From: Thunnus maccoyii
Lineage: Eukaryota > Chordata > Actinopteri > Scombriformes > Scombridae
Reading direction: 5' to 3'
Assembly (NCBI RefSeq): GCF_910596095.1
Contig: NC_056536.1
Location: 15,890,791 to 15,954,790, forward strand
Length of the DNA: 64,000 nucleotides
The stretch's first letter is position 1; each line of letters begins with the position of its first letter. Below, piece after piece: positions 47,201 to 60,122 of the stretch. The position numbers were made by a program, and so were the translations under genes. Under the pieces are notes generated by a model. That model worked only from the letters and a program-made list of their open reading frames with translations. It was not told the DNA's origin and made no database searches.

Positions 47201-48094
47201 TTTACAACTGTGCATGATTTGTCTCCTCAGACTTCCCAAAAGTAAGCCATCTACGGACGTGGAGTGTCTCAGCTCAGAGAAGAATCGAGGGCGAGCCAGG
47301 CTGCCGCAGCGGCACTGTGCAACTGACTTCATGGTGCGTTCTCCAGAGTACTCTCCCCTGTGTCCGTACCAGTCCAGCTCTGAGGACAGCAGCTCGGAGC
47401 ACTCGACCTCCTCCTACATGAGCTCGCCTGGCAGGGACGGACCCACTGACATCCCGAAGCTCTGCCCTCCACCTTATGGATTCCACTTAGGAGCGCAGAA
47501 GAAAGGGGTCCCCAACTTCCCCAGCTCACAGAAGAACACCAACCGGCTGCAGCCCAGTCCCGGCTACATCAGGGCCACAGCGGAGGACGGCCCCCTTTCC
47601 CCTCAGGATCCAGACCAGGGAAAGTGCTACCTGTCTGCCCCTCCTGTGGCATGCAGCCCTCAGCAAAGACAGTGGCAGGAGGGAGCATCGTCCCCGAGGA
47701 GAGTGTTGAAACCCCCTCCGCCTTACACCAGGCTGGTGCGAACACCCTCGCTAAAGGAGTACCCGAACCACGCCATCCGGCTGATGCCCCGGGAGATCGT
47801 GTCGGAGGAGCTGAAGTCCTGGCACCACAGGAACCAGCTCCAGAAGTTACGGCCAAGTTATGTGGAACAGAGTGTCAAGAGCCCCACTTCACCTCACCTG
47901 CCGTCATTTAAACAGGTTGGTACTTAATGATCCAATAGTGAAACTCACAGTAATGTTAAAATACAGCATATGTACAATATATTTATGTTTATGTTTTGCA
48001 GGGTTTGGGTAATGTGATTCTCCAGAGAGCCGCAGACGGGACTCCAGTCCAGTGGTTTGTAGCGGAGGATGCTGAAATCGTGAGCCAGGTGTAG
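44241..48094 (+). CDS. inava: Innate immunity activator (CUPID-domain protein)
   Basis: C1orf106/INAVA. In mammals it binds cytohesins through its CUPID domain, stabilises epithelial junctions and enhances pattern-receptor signalling. Nine exons, 44241..44304, 45243..45376, 45496..45618, 45716..45950, 46057..46110, 46503..46728, 46978..47127, 47231..47915 and 48002..48094, sum to 1764 nt, 587 residues. The CUPID coiled coil covers roughly residues 35-150 (LELCLLELRKLCIREAELTG, RRRIGASFKLDE, ARKLSLEENLSKPQKKSRLQ). Conserved INAVA blocks follow: QNSPWKESSLDQPY, TSAPSTPELHVRRQYSQS, RLVRTPSLKEYPNHA, EELKSWHHRNQLQ. The C-terminus GTPVQWFVAEDAEIVSQV matches human INAVA. No FERM domain precedes it, which separates it from FRMD4A/B. 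A 3' AATAAA lies near 48772. Confidence 0.93.
44316..44674 (-). mobile_element. MITE of the GAGCTGCAAC type, inverted copy
   Basis: Ends with GACTAATCGTTGCAGCTCTA, the reverse complement of the family's left end. The interior shares the TCACATTTAAGAAGCTGGAA and AAATGTCTTGTTTT segments with the other copies. It lies in inava intron 1. Confidence 0.75.
44857..45100. repeat. Dispersed repeat fragment in inava intron 1
   Basis: Starts with AACTTTATTACCCAAAAGGG and AAATTGATTCACAGTGTAGG, motifs that recur in fish interspersed repeats. It is non-coding and its family is unresolved. Confidence 0.35.
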
Positions 48095-49084
48095 CTGAGA
48101 TGTTTCCTCCTCTGCAGGATGTTTAGTAGGATGTTCGCTCTTCCTCTCTATTTATCTCTGTATTTATTAAGTCTTTGGACTCTCTGTGAGATTGTTTGTT
48201 GATGCAGAAAACGTGGACCTATCGGTACCCCGATGAGCACATTTCTCTCTCTTTTATAACTTAAAACTTATTGTAAGGTGTAAGCCAGTTTTATTTATTT
48301 CAAATTGTTTTCTAATAGATGTTTCTAAAGTTTCTGAGGTGAATTGAGATTCATACGATTTCATAAGTGTGTCAAATGGATCTTAGGATTTAGAACAAAC
48401 TTGCTGTGGTTTCAAGAATTTCTTTGTGGCTGGCACACATTTTTGCACATAAAATTCACCTACAAGTAGTTTTCAAATAAGTTTTCCCGTTCCTAATATA
48501 ATTTTATATTTATCTATAATTTAAAGTTTTTCCCTACTAAAAATTTGATATATGTACCTTTGGAAATGCGTTGCTCTTTTTATATACAGTTAAAGTTTAA
48601 CATCTGTCTAGACACGATGTGAAGTAAGCTGACTCTTATTGTTTCCTATTAACTCTTAATAATTAATCACTGGTGCCTTTAACAGTGGTTTGATAAATGT
48701 TCTCACTGCAGTATGGTGTTTTGTTACTAACCAAGTGATTGTATCAGTTTTGATATTTTTTTGTATATTTATAATAAAAAATATGACTGAAAAAGGTTTG
48801 TGGTGTTAATCTAGAGGGTGGAGGCGTTTTCTTAAGTAAAATACATAAATTATTTCAAAACATATGCAAGAACAACCAAAAGTGTTACATCAAAATGTTT
48901 AATATTCACATACAAAGTGCTTTCTGGAATGACACAGTGTTTCAGCTTGTCTATACACTTGTAGACAAGCACCTTGACCGCCTGAATATCCCTATCTGGG
49001 ATAACAAAGTTTACCTTGACCTTGATTTTTACAGTACAGTACAGTACACAAAATTTGAAAAACAGTATATTCCCAAAGAAGAGA

Positions 49085-52000
49085 TCATTCCTCAAATGTG
49101 CCATCTTGAAGCTTCCACAAGAAGTAAGTCAGCGTTATGACAGAGAGAAGCACAAAGAGGTACGTGCAGAGCAGCGCCCAGCGACAGCGATACAGCCAGT
49201 GAACCAGAGGTCGTTGTCTCCACAGAGATCCACACCTGACGAGAGAAGGTCAGTCAGTGTTTGTCCGCAGGAAATAATCATCACAATGAACACCTGAAAA
49301 ATATGTTGACTTACGTGCCGGGAGAGATCCGCCGGTAGATATTTGTACTCTTTTTATCTTTGTCTGCCTTTTTCTTTGATAACACAGCTTTGCCTTTGTG
49401 TCTCTGTCGCAAAGTGTCCAGAGGGGAACTGAAATAAAGACACACGTTTCCATTTTCACTATTAAATTATTCCACTACATGCAAAGTAACAAAACGTGGA
49501 CACAATTACAGAGAGCCATTTAGTAAATACCAATCTATTGAGGCCTATAATGATTTTGTTCATACTGCTGGTCACTTTTGAGGCTGCGGTTTGTACTGGT
49601 GTTAGTGGTAAATGTCCTGTTAGGTCACAATTTGCTTTATTTTCTATTGCAAATCAACATTTTTTAAAAAAGATTATAAATACGATATTTACACTTACAT
49701 TACAATAACATTAAAAATAGCATCACTATTCTCAAAATGGACAAATAAACTCTGACAACTACGATTCCTGAGAGTATGTATGAGGGTCTGTGATGATTTT
49801 TGATGTTTTGAGATCTGGTCTCGTCACAATCCTTCATGTTTCTAACTGAAGCACCAACAAACAGCAACAACAACTATCTGGCATCTTTGGATGTCGCCTT
49901 AAAAACTAAACCGAACTCTACTTAATATGATGATTCAATGATGGTTTGACCTCTATCGGAAAGAACACATTTAGTTAAATATGAAATGATCTATTTAGCA
50001 TTTATAATTAGTATAGAACATTTGATAACTGGTTAATAACAGAGTATAATGTAGTTGTAAGCAGATTTAAGCGTTTATTAATGTATTTGTCAACAACTAT
50101 AATTCCTCATCCATGTGTGGATTCTGGTATATAATATATATAATAATATATAATATATATATATATATATAATATAAACATATTTTACAGGTCCTCTAAT
50201 TTTACACTTATTTCCTGAAAAATTTTTGAGTAATTTGCAGATATTTAATGATTAATTTGTAGGACATTTAGTACAAATTATAAGAAAAAAAAGGAAAACG
50301 TATTAAGTTTGATTTAGTTGGTAAGTACCCACTCATTATAGGCTATTTGGGTTATTTTTCAAAATTTCTTAATAAATTAGACAATTCTTCGAAAAACTGT
50401 TGGAAAATATCTGATAATTTACTAGTATACTGGAAATGTGTTTGTTATAGAGTTTTTAAGAAACAACCTAATATGCTAATATGTAGTTTGACACACAAAA
50501 CTACACACTGAAAACAAAGTATTTTCTGTCAAAGAAAAATTTACCAACTAAACCAACTGTACACAAAACACTTTTTAAAGTTGTTTCTTCTCATCTGTAC
50601 CAAAATTGCATTCTCTGTAAAATATCCAGGAATAATGGATAATAAATAAATAAATGTCCAGGAAATCAGTATAAAATCAAAGGACCTGTAAAATAAAGCA
50701 TCACCACAGATAATGAACAACAATATAGTAAAACACAGCTGCAATAATATGAATACGTCTGTACAGGAGAAGCTGAAACTGCTGACAAAAACTGTTCATT
50801 AATAAGCACTTAAAATGTCCTTATATCTGCTTCTAACTACATTATAATGTGTTATAAACCGTTTATTAAGTGTTTATGTACTGCTTAGGAACGTTAAATA
50901 GGGGGACTTAAAGTGTTAATGATGAAACTTATACTGCTGCCTTTGTAATCTGTAATCATGTAACTAATGACATTAATGATGGCTGTTACTAATTAATGTT
51001 ATTAGTTACACATGTGCTTTTCCTGCCATGAGACATAATAACATCTAAAAAAGGTCTATTGTTATTTATAGTAGTTGATTTCTGAATCGCTCTTGTGGGC
51101 AAACACTGTAAGTAAGTAATGTGGAAGAATAAAATGACAACATACACCAAACAGAAATATTTCACTGTCAAACAAACACAGGAAGGAAAAAACAACATAA
51201 TGAGCTTCAGATAATTGTTATTTACTTTAGGATCGTGTGTTGTGCTGTGTTTCTGTTATGTGAGTCCGAGCCATACTTTTTGTTCTGTATCTTCCTGGTG
51301 GCCACTTGCTTTGGTGGAGGGCACTCTGGCTCGGGGACGGGAGGGGGGTCTGGAGGAAGCTGAGCAGCTGGAGCTTCTGGTGGGGCTTCAACTGGATTAA
51401 GTGGCCTGTAAAAACCACAGAAAAGAGAAATCAGGTGATGTACTCCATAACCACGTGGTCCGGATATGAAACATAAACTCTGAGTCTGTAGTTGACCTTT
51501 CCTCCGCTGTGTGGCTCTCATCCTTGGTGATGGCGCAGACGCTGGACTCGGGGCTCGGTGTTGGAGACGGGCATGGGGGGGAGGACGTCTTGCTGGAACC
51601 TGCTGCCAGCTTCGTCAAGTCTCGCTTTGTCTTCTCCTGTCGAGACAAAGAGGAAGTTTGGCTTTTTGGATGATAACTTTTGTAAAGAAACTGAGAGAGC
51701 TCACTAAAGAAACCTTCTTACCTGGAATTGCATTGGAATCAATGATATACTGACCCTTCGACGAATGCAGGGCTAAAAGAAAAAGTGAAAGGAGAATCTA
51801 AATGTAGACAGACTGATGTGACAGAAAGGTAACAGCACATACAGCATATTAAACTGTACAGCAAGCCAAATATCTGCATACCTGAGAGCTTCTCATTCTG
51901 CTCTCACCTTCCTCTGGCTCTAGAAGAAGAGATCCAGATGTCAGTCACGATGTTGCACATTACAAGCAGAACAAGACAAATACCACGAGACACGTGATGA

Positions 52001-54485
52001 GAAACCTGGTGAAGCTCTGCTGTCGATGGCGTTCTTGAAGGGGTTCATCTTCTTGAGCTCCTCCAGCTCCGCCATGTTTCTGTCATGTCGCCTCCTCAGA
52101 TTCTCCACGTGAGCCACCATGAGCTCGACTGCCCGACTCACTCGAGCCTCCTACCAAAGACGGAAAATATAATGATGTAAACTCACTGCATGGACTTAAT
52201 AAGTAAGACTACAGCGCAATAAGGGGCACTAACAAAAGATCTAAGTTGTTAATAATAGATTTACAAATGTATAGTATAATTTATAATGTGATACAGTTTA
52301 ATAATTGAAGCAATGGAAATAGATATTTTGGGTTGTGAGGCCACATCGTCTCAAACAGTGTAGAAACACTCAGGCACATCTGTTTTTTTCAGGTGCTTAG
52401 ACCAAAATATGAAAAATAGTTTGAGATATTGTTTAAAATGTAGACTGACATGGTTTATATCCTCTGACAGCGAGACCATGAAGGGAGATCTCTCCTCAGA
52501 CTGCTTTTTATCTGGAATAAATCTGCAAAACATCTGGACTCAGAGTCATTTGTTCATGATGTAACAACATTTTAAAATCCTGGCTTATTATTATTTTGTC
52601 TTTTTGAACACTGCCAATTAATTAATTAACCAATAATAAAGTAAGTCATCATTAACAACTTATAAACAGTTGATGACATTTATGAGTTACATAATATGGG
52701 ATTTTATTCCAAGTAATATGAAATCAAACCTCATATCACAACACAAACATTTCCTCTTTTTTACAATTTTAACATTTAAACAGATATTTCCCTCTGGAAC
52801 AAAATCTACATCTCTTCAGTTTCTGTCTCTGCATACATTGTTTTGGTGTTTTCTGTTAAATGCTGTTTTTGCAAATTAGGTTTGTTGTTTAGGCCTTATG
52901 TGTGAAGAATGCTTCTTATTACTTTTATTGTTCCCTGTTTGTATTTGTTTGTCGCCTTCATTCAGTTTTATTGCTCTTTGTTCTCACTGTGTGAGGATCC
53001 AACAGTCGACAGCTTGTAATGTTTTTCAATTTTCTGCTATGAAATGAAATGAAATGAGATGAGAGTGTCTTACACGGCGCTGAGCATCCACACACACGAC
53101 AGAAGCAAAGGAACCTCAGTGTACCTGGTGCACGGCGCCGAGCACTTCGGCTGTGTTAGAGATTCGTTCCACCGTCCCACCGAGGATGTCCAGAGACAGC
53201 TCCAGCCTCTGCAGGATCGTACTGCGCTTACTGTCCAGACACAGGCCCTTCAGGGTCTGGAAACACACACACAGATCATGGTCACTTTTGGGAACATTAC
53301 ATAGACTTACATTAATTTCCTGGAGACTTTGCCCAACCTTAACTAACCGTAACCACTGACCCAAAAATCAACTTTTTCCCAATTGGGGACACAGCTTTTT
53401 TCCCTAGTTGGACAAGCCGTCCCCAATTAACTGGTCTTGAGTCTGAAAGTGCCTGAAAGTAGGCTAAGTCACACCAAACAAACACACACACACATGTCCC
53501 TGAACCTCTGGTCTGGTCATCAAGTCTTACTTCAGACTTGCAGACTGTACCTCCAGGGTCTCTCTGCCTCTGGTCAGCTCCAGCTGGATGTTCTCCTCGG
53601 CCAGGTTGCGGGCGTGCTCCTCCGCCTGCAGCCTCTGCTTCAGAGTGTACTGGTCGCAGCGGAAAGCCAGCGCAATCTGAGAGAAGGCCGTCTGTGAGGA
53701 GAAACAAACCAACATCATTTATGTCACTCAGGTTTTGCACATATATAATATATATATATACATATATATATAATTATATTTTTGTTTTGTCTGATGTTTC
53801 TCAGGTTTATAATCTCCTGGTGCTAAAGAGAAACTTTATTTCCTTCAGCTGTATTTGAATTGTTGAAATGACAATAAAACCAAAATTGAAATAAAATAAA
53901 ATAAAATTGAACTTTTCTGTGATGTAAACATTTAAACAAATTAAATTAAGCCTAATTTGCATTTGATGCCTAATATGGGCAAGTCGATATTTAGATATTC
54001 AGCACAAAATCAAGAACTACGCTCCTTAAAACCTGCATAAATATTACAATTAAAACATCAAAGGCACAAACAACAGGCACAATGAGCAAATAATGCACAC
54101 GTCACACACCAAGAACATAAAAATGCACATTTAGGGCAACAGAAAGAGGAAAAATCATCATGTAATCTGTGTGTGGCCTTACCTCCAAATCCTTCTCTGA
54201 CATCTCTACACTGTCAGAAAACAAGAAGATCCAAAACTTAATGCAGGATTAAGTTAAATTGGGTTTTATTTACAGTAAATACATCATGATCTGTTACCTG
54301 TTGAGGCCGACACGCTCTATTATGGACAGCTCATTCCAGCTCGTGATTGGCGGCTCCTCTTGACCGGTTTCTGTTATAAAGAGACAATCCAGTTTATATT
54401 TGTTGCCGTGCCAAACAGTGGTTTGTGGTCTCTCTATGAAAATGTTACAGCTGTTACCGTCTTCACTGTCGTCACTGTCCGCCAT
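49085..54485 (-). CDS. Short tail-anchored IRAG-family protein (IRAG1/LRMP-like)
   Basis: IRAG proteins are ER tail-anchored coiled-coil partners of IP3 receptors and HCN4. Exons: 54458..54485, 54298..54370, 54183..54210, 53551..53691, 53125..53256, 52006..52150, 51882..51919, 51722..51772, 51497..51636, 51226..51405, 49315..49428, 49085..49235; 1221 nt, 406 residues. Family blocks: PITSWNELSIIERVGLN, EMSEKDLETAFSQIALAFRC, LKQRLQAEEHARNLAEENIQ, VSRAVELMVAHVENLRR, CIRRRVSIS. A Pro-rich linker follows, then a C-terminal anchor WALLCTYLFVLLSVITLTYF with a short tail. It is much shorter than the several-hundred-residue-longer IRAG1/2 and lacks their long N-terminal region. The start chosen has an excellent context (CCCACCATGG). 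An upstream exon (54643..54656, MNAQ) joined to 54458..54521 keeps the frame and would add 16 residues. I cannot separate IRAG1 from IRAG2 ancestry. Confidence 0.85.
49985..50885. mobile_element. Element with long inverted ends
   Basis: ATAATGTAGTTGTAAGCAGA near 50046 is matched in inverse by TCTGCTTCTAACTACATTAT near 50827, and adjoining sequence (TTTATTAATG against CATTAATAAG) extends both arms. The interior is AT-rich and non-coding, with a TA microsatellite at 50135..50175. I infer a non-autonomous DNA element of about 0.9 kb in the last large intron of the IRAG-like gene. Confidence 0.5.
50135..50175. repeat. (TA)n microsatellite
   Basis: A short run of TA and TAA units. Confidence 0.85.
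52151..53124 (-). other. Large intron of the IRAG-like gene
   Basis: About 1 kb of AT-rich sequence with ATTAATTAATTAA near 52617. No exon or recognised repeat was seen. Confidence 0.5.
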
Positions 54486-54656
54486 GGTGGGCAGATTATA
54501 AGTGTTTGTCGCTGCTTCAGGCTGAAAGAAGTTCAGAAATATTATCTGACACTGAACGACACACTAATTAAATATAAAATGTTGTATTAACACTAAGAAT
54601 TAACAGCCTGGTTCAGAGACAGCTGTAGATTATTTGACTCACCTGAGCGTTCATCA

Positions 54657-55028
54657 CTACAAGAATAATCCAAATGTTTTACTCAAGTAAAACCAGATTA
54701 AATATTTTAAATTCTCTTCACAATCAACAATGAGTTTTTCATTGCTGCTGGAGAGACAAATGTATTCTTGTAAGTCCCTGTCCGTGTTTGGTCCATTTTC
54801 TCCGGCTGCCTTTCTCCTGTACTGAGAATAGATAATCCTATTAAGAGATCCACAGTCAAACCCAAGCAGGGCAACCGCCCCAAGAGGCTCATGGGTAGCC
54901 ACGGATCTACCTGCTGCTGTGTTTTTATCTGTAGCAAATAAATACTGTTGCAGGTGATGAGTCAAATGTGCCACTACTGCAGTTCCCATCATGCTCGCTG
55001 TCATTTGAACCACTACAGATGAAGGCAA
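54657..55028 (-). other. Unexplained 123-codon open frame
   Basis: An open frame immediately upstream of the IRAG-like gene on the same strand, containing HEPLGAVALLGFDCGSL and NGPNTDRDLQEYICLSSSNE. I do not recognise it. A TTTGCCTTCATCTGTAG acceptor-like string precedes its first codons, so it could be an upstream exon, the debris of an unknown gene, or chance. It is not called as a gene. Confidence 0.2.
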
Positions 55029-55576
55029 AGAGAATATTTTAATTGACTGGTGAAATCATATAAAAGAGGGTTTAAACATTTACTGACACAAACAGATCAG
55101 GATCCACTGATCATCAGCACTTCATTACTTGTTTTCCTAAAGATTTCCATTTAAATTAAACATTTTGAGTCCAATATTAAGACTTGATTCAGGCCCCCAC
55201 AGACCATAAGAGCAGACTTGTCTGTTACAGGTTTGGTTCCTTACAAAAACGTCTCCAGAACTCTTAAATCTGGCGATATTGTCATGAGAAATGTATTTTT
55301 GTATTAAGATAATAAAGGAGCTCCATATGGATGATATTAAAATGTCTGTGACATGTCATGAATCAGCAAGTATTAGGATTTAAAGTGTCAGAACTAGGAA
55401 ATAAACCAGTGGATATTTTCATTATTTTTGCAGGTTATTTTGTTCTCCATAGAACGTTGAGATATATTTGTTTAATTTCTATTTCTCTCCTTCGTGGGTT
55501 TTGTTCCTTTGAGTGTCCCTTTTTTAAAAATGTAGTTTCTCATAAACACTAGAAAATATTAAATCTTCTTAAGAAA

Positions 55577-56140
55577 ACATACTGTACAAATGTTTTAGGC
55601 ACTAAAAGTAAAGCGAGGATGATTTGATGACCTTAATCACATTAATGTTTGGTGTGAGCTTTGCCTTAAAACAGCAGCAGTTCTCCTCGGTACGCCTACA
55701 GTTTTCAAGGTATTTGGCAGGTCGGTTGTTCCAAGAATCTTGGAGAACAGTTCTCGTGTGGATTTAGGCGTCTCAGTTGATTCATTCTCTTCACATAATC
55801 CCAGACTGACTCGATTATATTAAGATCAAGGCTCTGTGGGGCGACATACCATCTGTTGCAGGACTCCTTTCTTTCAAAAATAATAGGAGCGAAAAAATGC
55901 ATAAAAGTAAACAAACGTACCCAGTCCCATATATGAACTGACAGTTGTATGTTTACACATATACACACACACACAGATCAAGTCTTTTCCCCCACAATTA
56001 GACTCTAGTTGTATGTTTGGGGTCATTGTCGTGTAGCAGAATGTGGGATTGATCAGAGGCCTCTCGGATTATGTTGCATAATGGAATAAGGATCTAAACT
56101 ACTAAAGTACCAAAAACTTTTGTACAGCATTGTACATGTA
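55577..56140 (-). mobile_element. Internally deleted Tc1/mariner element
   Basis: The minus-strand frame contains PQSLDLNIIESVWDYVKRMN, the DDE-region motif of Tc1/mariner transposases (typical form PQSPDLNPIESVWDYMKR), followed by degenerate C-terminal sequence. The ends are related in inverse: CTGTACAAATGTTTTAGGCA at the left against CCAAAAACTTTTGTACAGCA at the right. The element is about 565 bp where a full-length one is roughly 1.3-1.6 kb, so most of the transposase is missing. Confidence 0.8.
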
Positions 56141-56440
56141 AAATGTTGCAGATGGAATATTTTAAACAGACTTTCAGATCTAAACATGGATCTAAAAATG
56201 GAGCAGAGATTGTAAAGCCTTTGTGATTTTGGCCTGTATACATGACATCAATGTTCAGTGATCCCTGTAAAAAGATAAATTATGAACCAAGATAATACAC
56301 TAATGGGAAGAGTCTTAGGTTCAAATTGAAATTCATTACAAACATCCAACACTGAATAATGAAATGTCTGAGACCATTAAACCCAAAGTTTTCAAAACCA
56401 AGTTTCAAACTCTGCAGATGAACACAAAGCTGCCCAGAAA

Positions 56441-56475
56441 TAAAAACAAACAAACAAACAAACAAACAAAAAAAA
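56441..56475. repeat. (CAAA)n microsatellite
   Basis: About seven CAAA units followed by an A tract, just past the rpl10a 3' end. Confidence 0.9.
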
Positions 56476-56535
56476 ACACCCAAAAACCATCAATTTTGGA
56501 GCATCTCCACATTTTATTCATAGAAAAGCTGTAAT

Positions 56536-58666
<2,131 letters not shown>

Positions 58667-58699
58667 TTTCGCAGCTCGTCCCTCTCTTCTTGCTACGCT

Positions 58700-58709
58700 G
58701 AAAAGGAAG
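58700..58709 (-). promoter_or_regulatory. 5' TOP tract of rpl10a
   Basis: On the coding strand CTTCCTTTTC lies about 35 nt before the start codon. It fits the terminal oligopyrimidine start of ribosomal protein mRNAs, which places them under mTOR/LARP1 translational control. The exact start site is inferred. Confidence 0.7.
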
Positions 58710-58787
58710 TGCTGCGGGAAGTTACGCAAAATAAAGGCGGCCTGGTGCCTACGTCATCAAACAGCGTGACCGACGCGTGATTTTCTT

Positions 58788-58849
58788 TCTCGCGAGATTG
58801 TATCATGGATTGTATCCATAACCCAAACCTTAACCCTAATCTCGCGAGA
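58788..58849 (-). promoter_or_regulatory. Two TCTCGCGAGA boxes in the rpl10a promoter
   Basis: Perfect TCTCGCGAGA palindromes lie at 58788..58797 and 58840..58849, about 80 and 130 bp upstream of the TOP start. This is the BANP-bound core-promoter element. TACGTCATC at 58750..58758 is a CRE-like half site. Confidence 0.75.
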
Positions 58850-58854
58850 GTCCA

Positions 58855-58877
58855 CCCCCCCCCCCCCCCCCCCCCCC
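58855..58877. repeat. Poly-C tract of 23 bases
   Basis: Twenty-three C residues directly follow the second TCTCGCGAGA box. On the rpl10a coding strand this is a 23-G run. Confidence 0.95.
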
Positions 58878-59173
58878 GGCTGATCCAACTCTCTGAATAC
58901 ATCCATGAATCCAACATAGTGTTTACTTTTCTCTATAAATATAAATATGAAATGAACTTGTATAATATAATATAACCCTGTCACTTAATTAATATTTGTT
59001 ACTCTCCTGTAAATAATACATATTTACATTCATATTCGCTATTTGAATAGCATTTCATGACACTATAGCACTGCGGAGTTGTTCATAAAACAATAAATCT
59101 GTCAATATATACTACTCATGTCTTTGTTCTTAAATTACGGTATACAAGACAGCGGTCCTATATAAAGACCAAA

Positions 59174-60122
59174 TAGTGGTGGAAGAAGTATTCAGATCCT
59201 TCACTTAAGTAAAAGTACCAATACAGCAATGTAAAAATACTCCATTACAAGTAAAAGTCCTGCATGAAAAAGAATAAGAAATACTTAATTAATCCCGAGG
59301 GAAATCTAAGTGTCACAACAGCACCGAAAAATCCTATTTAAGTAAAACTACATAAGTATTATGAGTTTGATGTGGTTAAAGAATTGCAGTAAAAGTAGTG
59401 GTTTGGTCCCTCTGACTGATATATTACAATATATGACATCATTAGATTATTAATACTGAAGCATCAGTGTGTAAGCAGCATGTTACTGTTGTAGCTGCTG
59501 GAGGTGAAGCTGGTTTACTTTATATACAGTTAGCTAGTTTAGTCCAGTGGTTCCCAACCTAGGGGTCGGGCCCCTCCAAAGGGTCACCAGATAAATCTGA
59601 GGGGTTGTGAGATGATTAATGGGAGAGGAAAGAAGAAAAAACAAAGTTCTGATACACAGTTTTGTTTTCAGTTTTTGGACTTTTCCTCTAATCTTTGATT
59701 TTGGTGAAATATTGGATTATTTGGACATTTATTGAAATGAAACCATGTGAGAATTTTAGAGGGAAAAATCACTATTTAGTAGAGCTGTTAACAACTCATA
59801 GACATCTGAAATGTGACCCCGACTACACACTGCTTTTTGTAAGACGTCAAAAGCCAAAAAGGTTGGAAACCACTGATTTCATCTTTAACAATGTGTTGTA
59901 TTTTAAAAACTTGTCATAATATCCATTGTGTCAAATCTTCATCTGAAAAGTAACTCAAGCTGTCAAATAAATGTAGTAGAGTAGAAAGTACAATATTTCC
60001 ATCTGAAATGTAGTGAACTACTAGTATAAAGTAGCACTGAAATGGAAATATTCAAGTACCTCAGAATTGTACTAATAAGTAGTCTACAGTACTTACAGTA
60101 ATTGTACTTACATTCCACCACT
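59174..60122 (+). mobile_element. Composite MITE-in-MITE, copy 2
   Basis: The outer termini are AGTGGTGGAAGAAGTATTCA and GTACTTACATTCCACCACT (inverted). The inner hAT-like MITE (about 59543..59877) has termini CAGTGGTTCCCAACC and GGTTGGAAACCACTG. Sequence just right of the insert (TTTAACAATGTGTTGTATTT) matches the corresponding flank of the copy at 36805..37590, so the insert occupies the same internal site in both. Confidence 0.75.

Noticed and set aside
47274-47856. Minus-strand open frames opposite the large inava exon
   Set aside because: They are antisense shadows of GC-rich coding sequence.
51908-51919. A 12-nt microexon in the IRAG-like gene
   Set aside because: It used the first GT after the acceptor and broke the reading frame. 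Extending to the next donor gives a 38-nt exon (51882..51919) that restores the frame and the family motif CIRRRVSIS.
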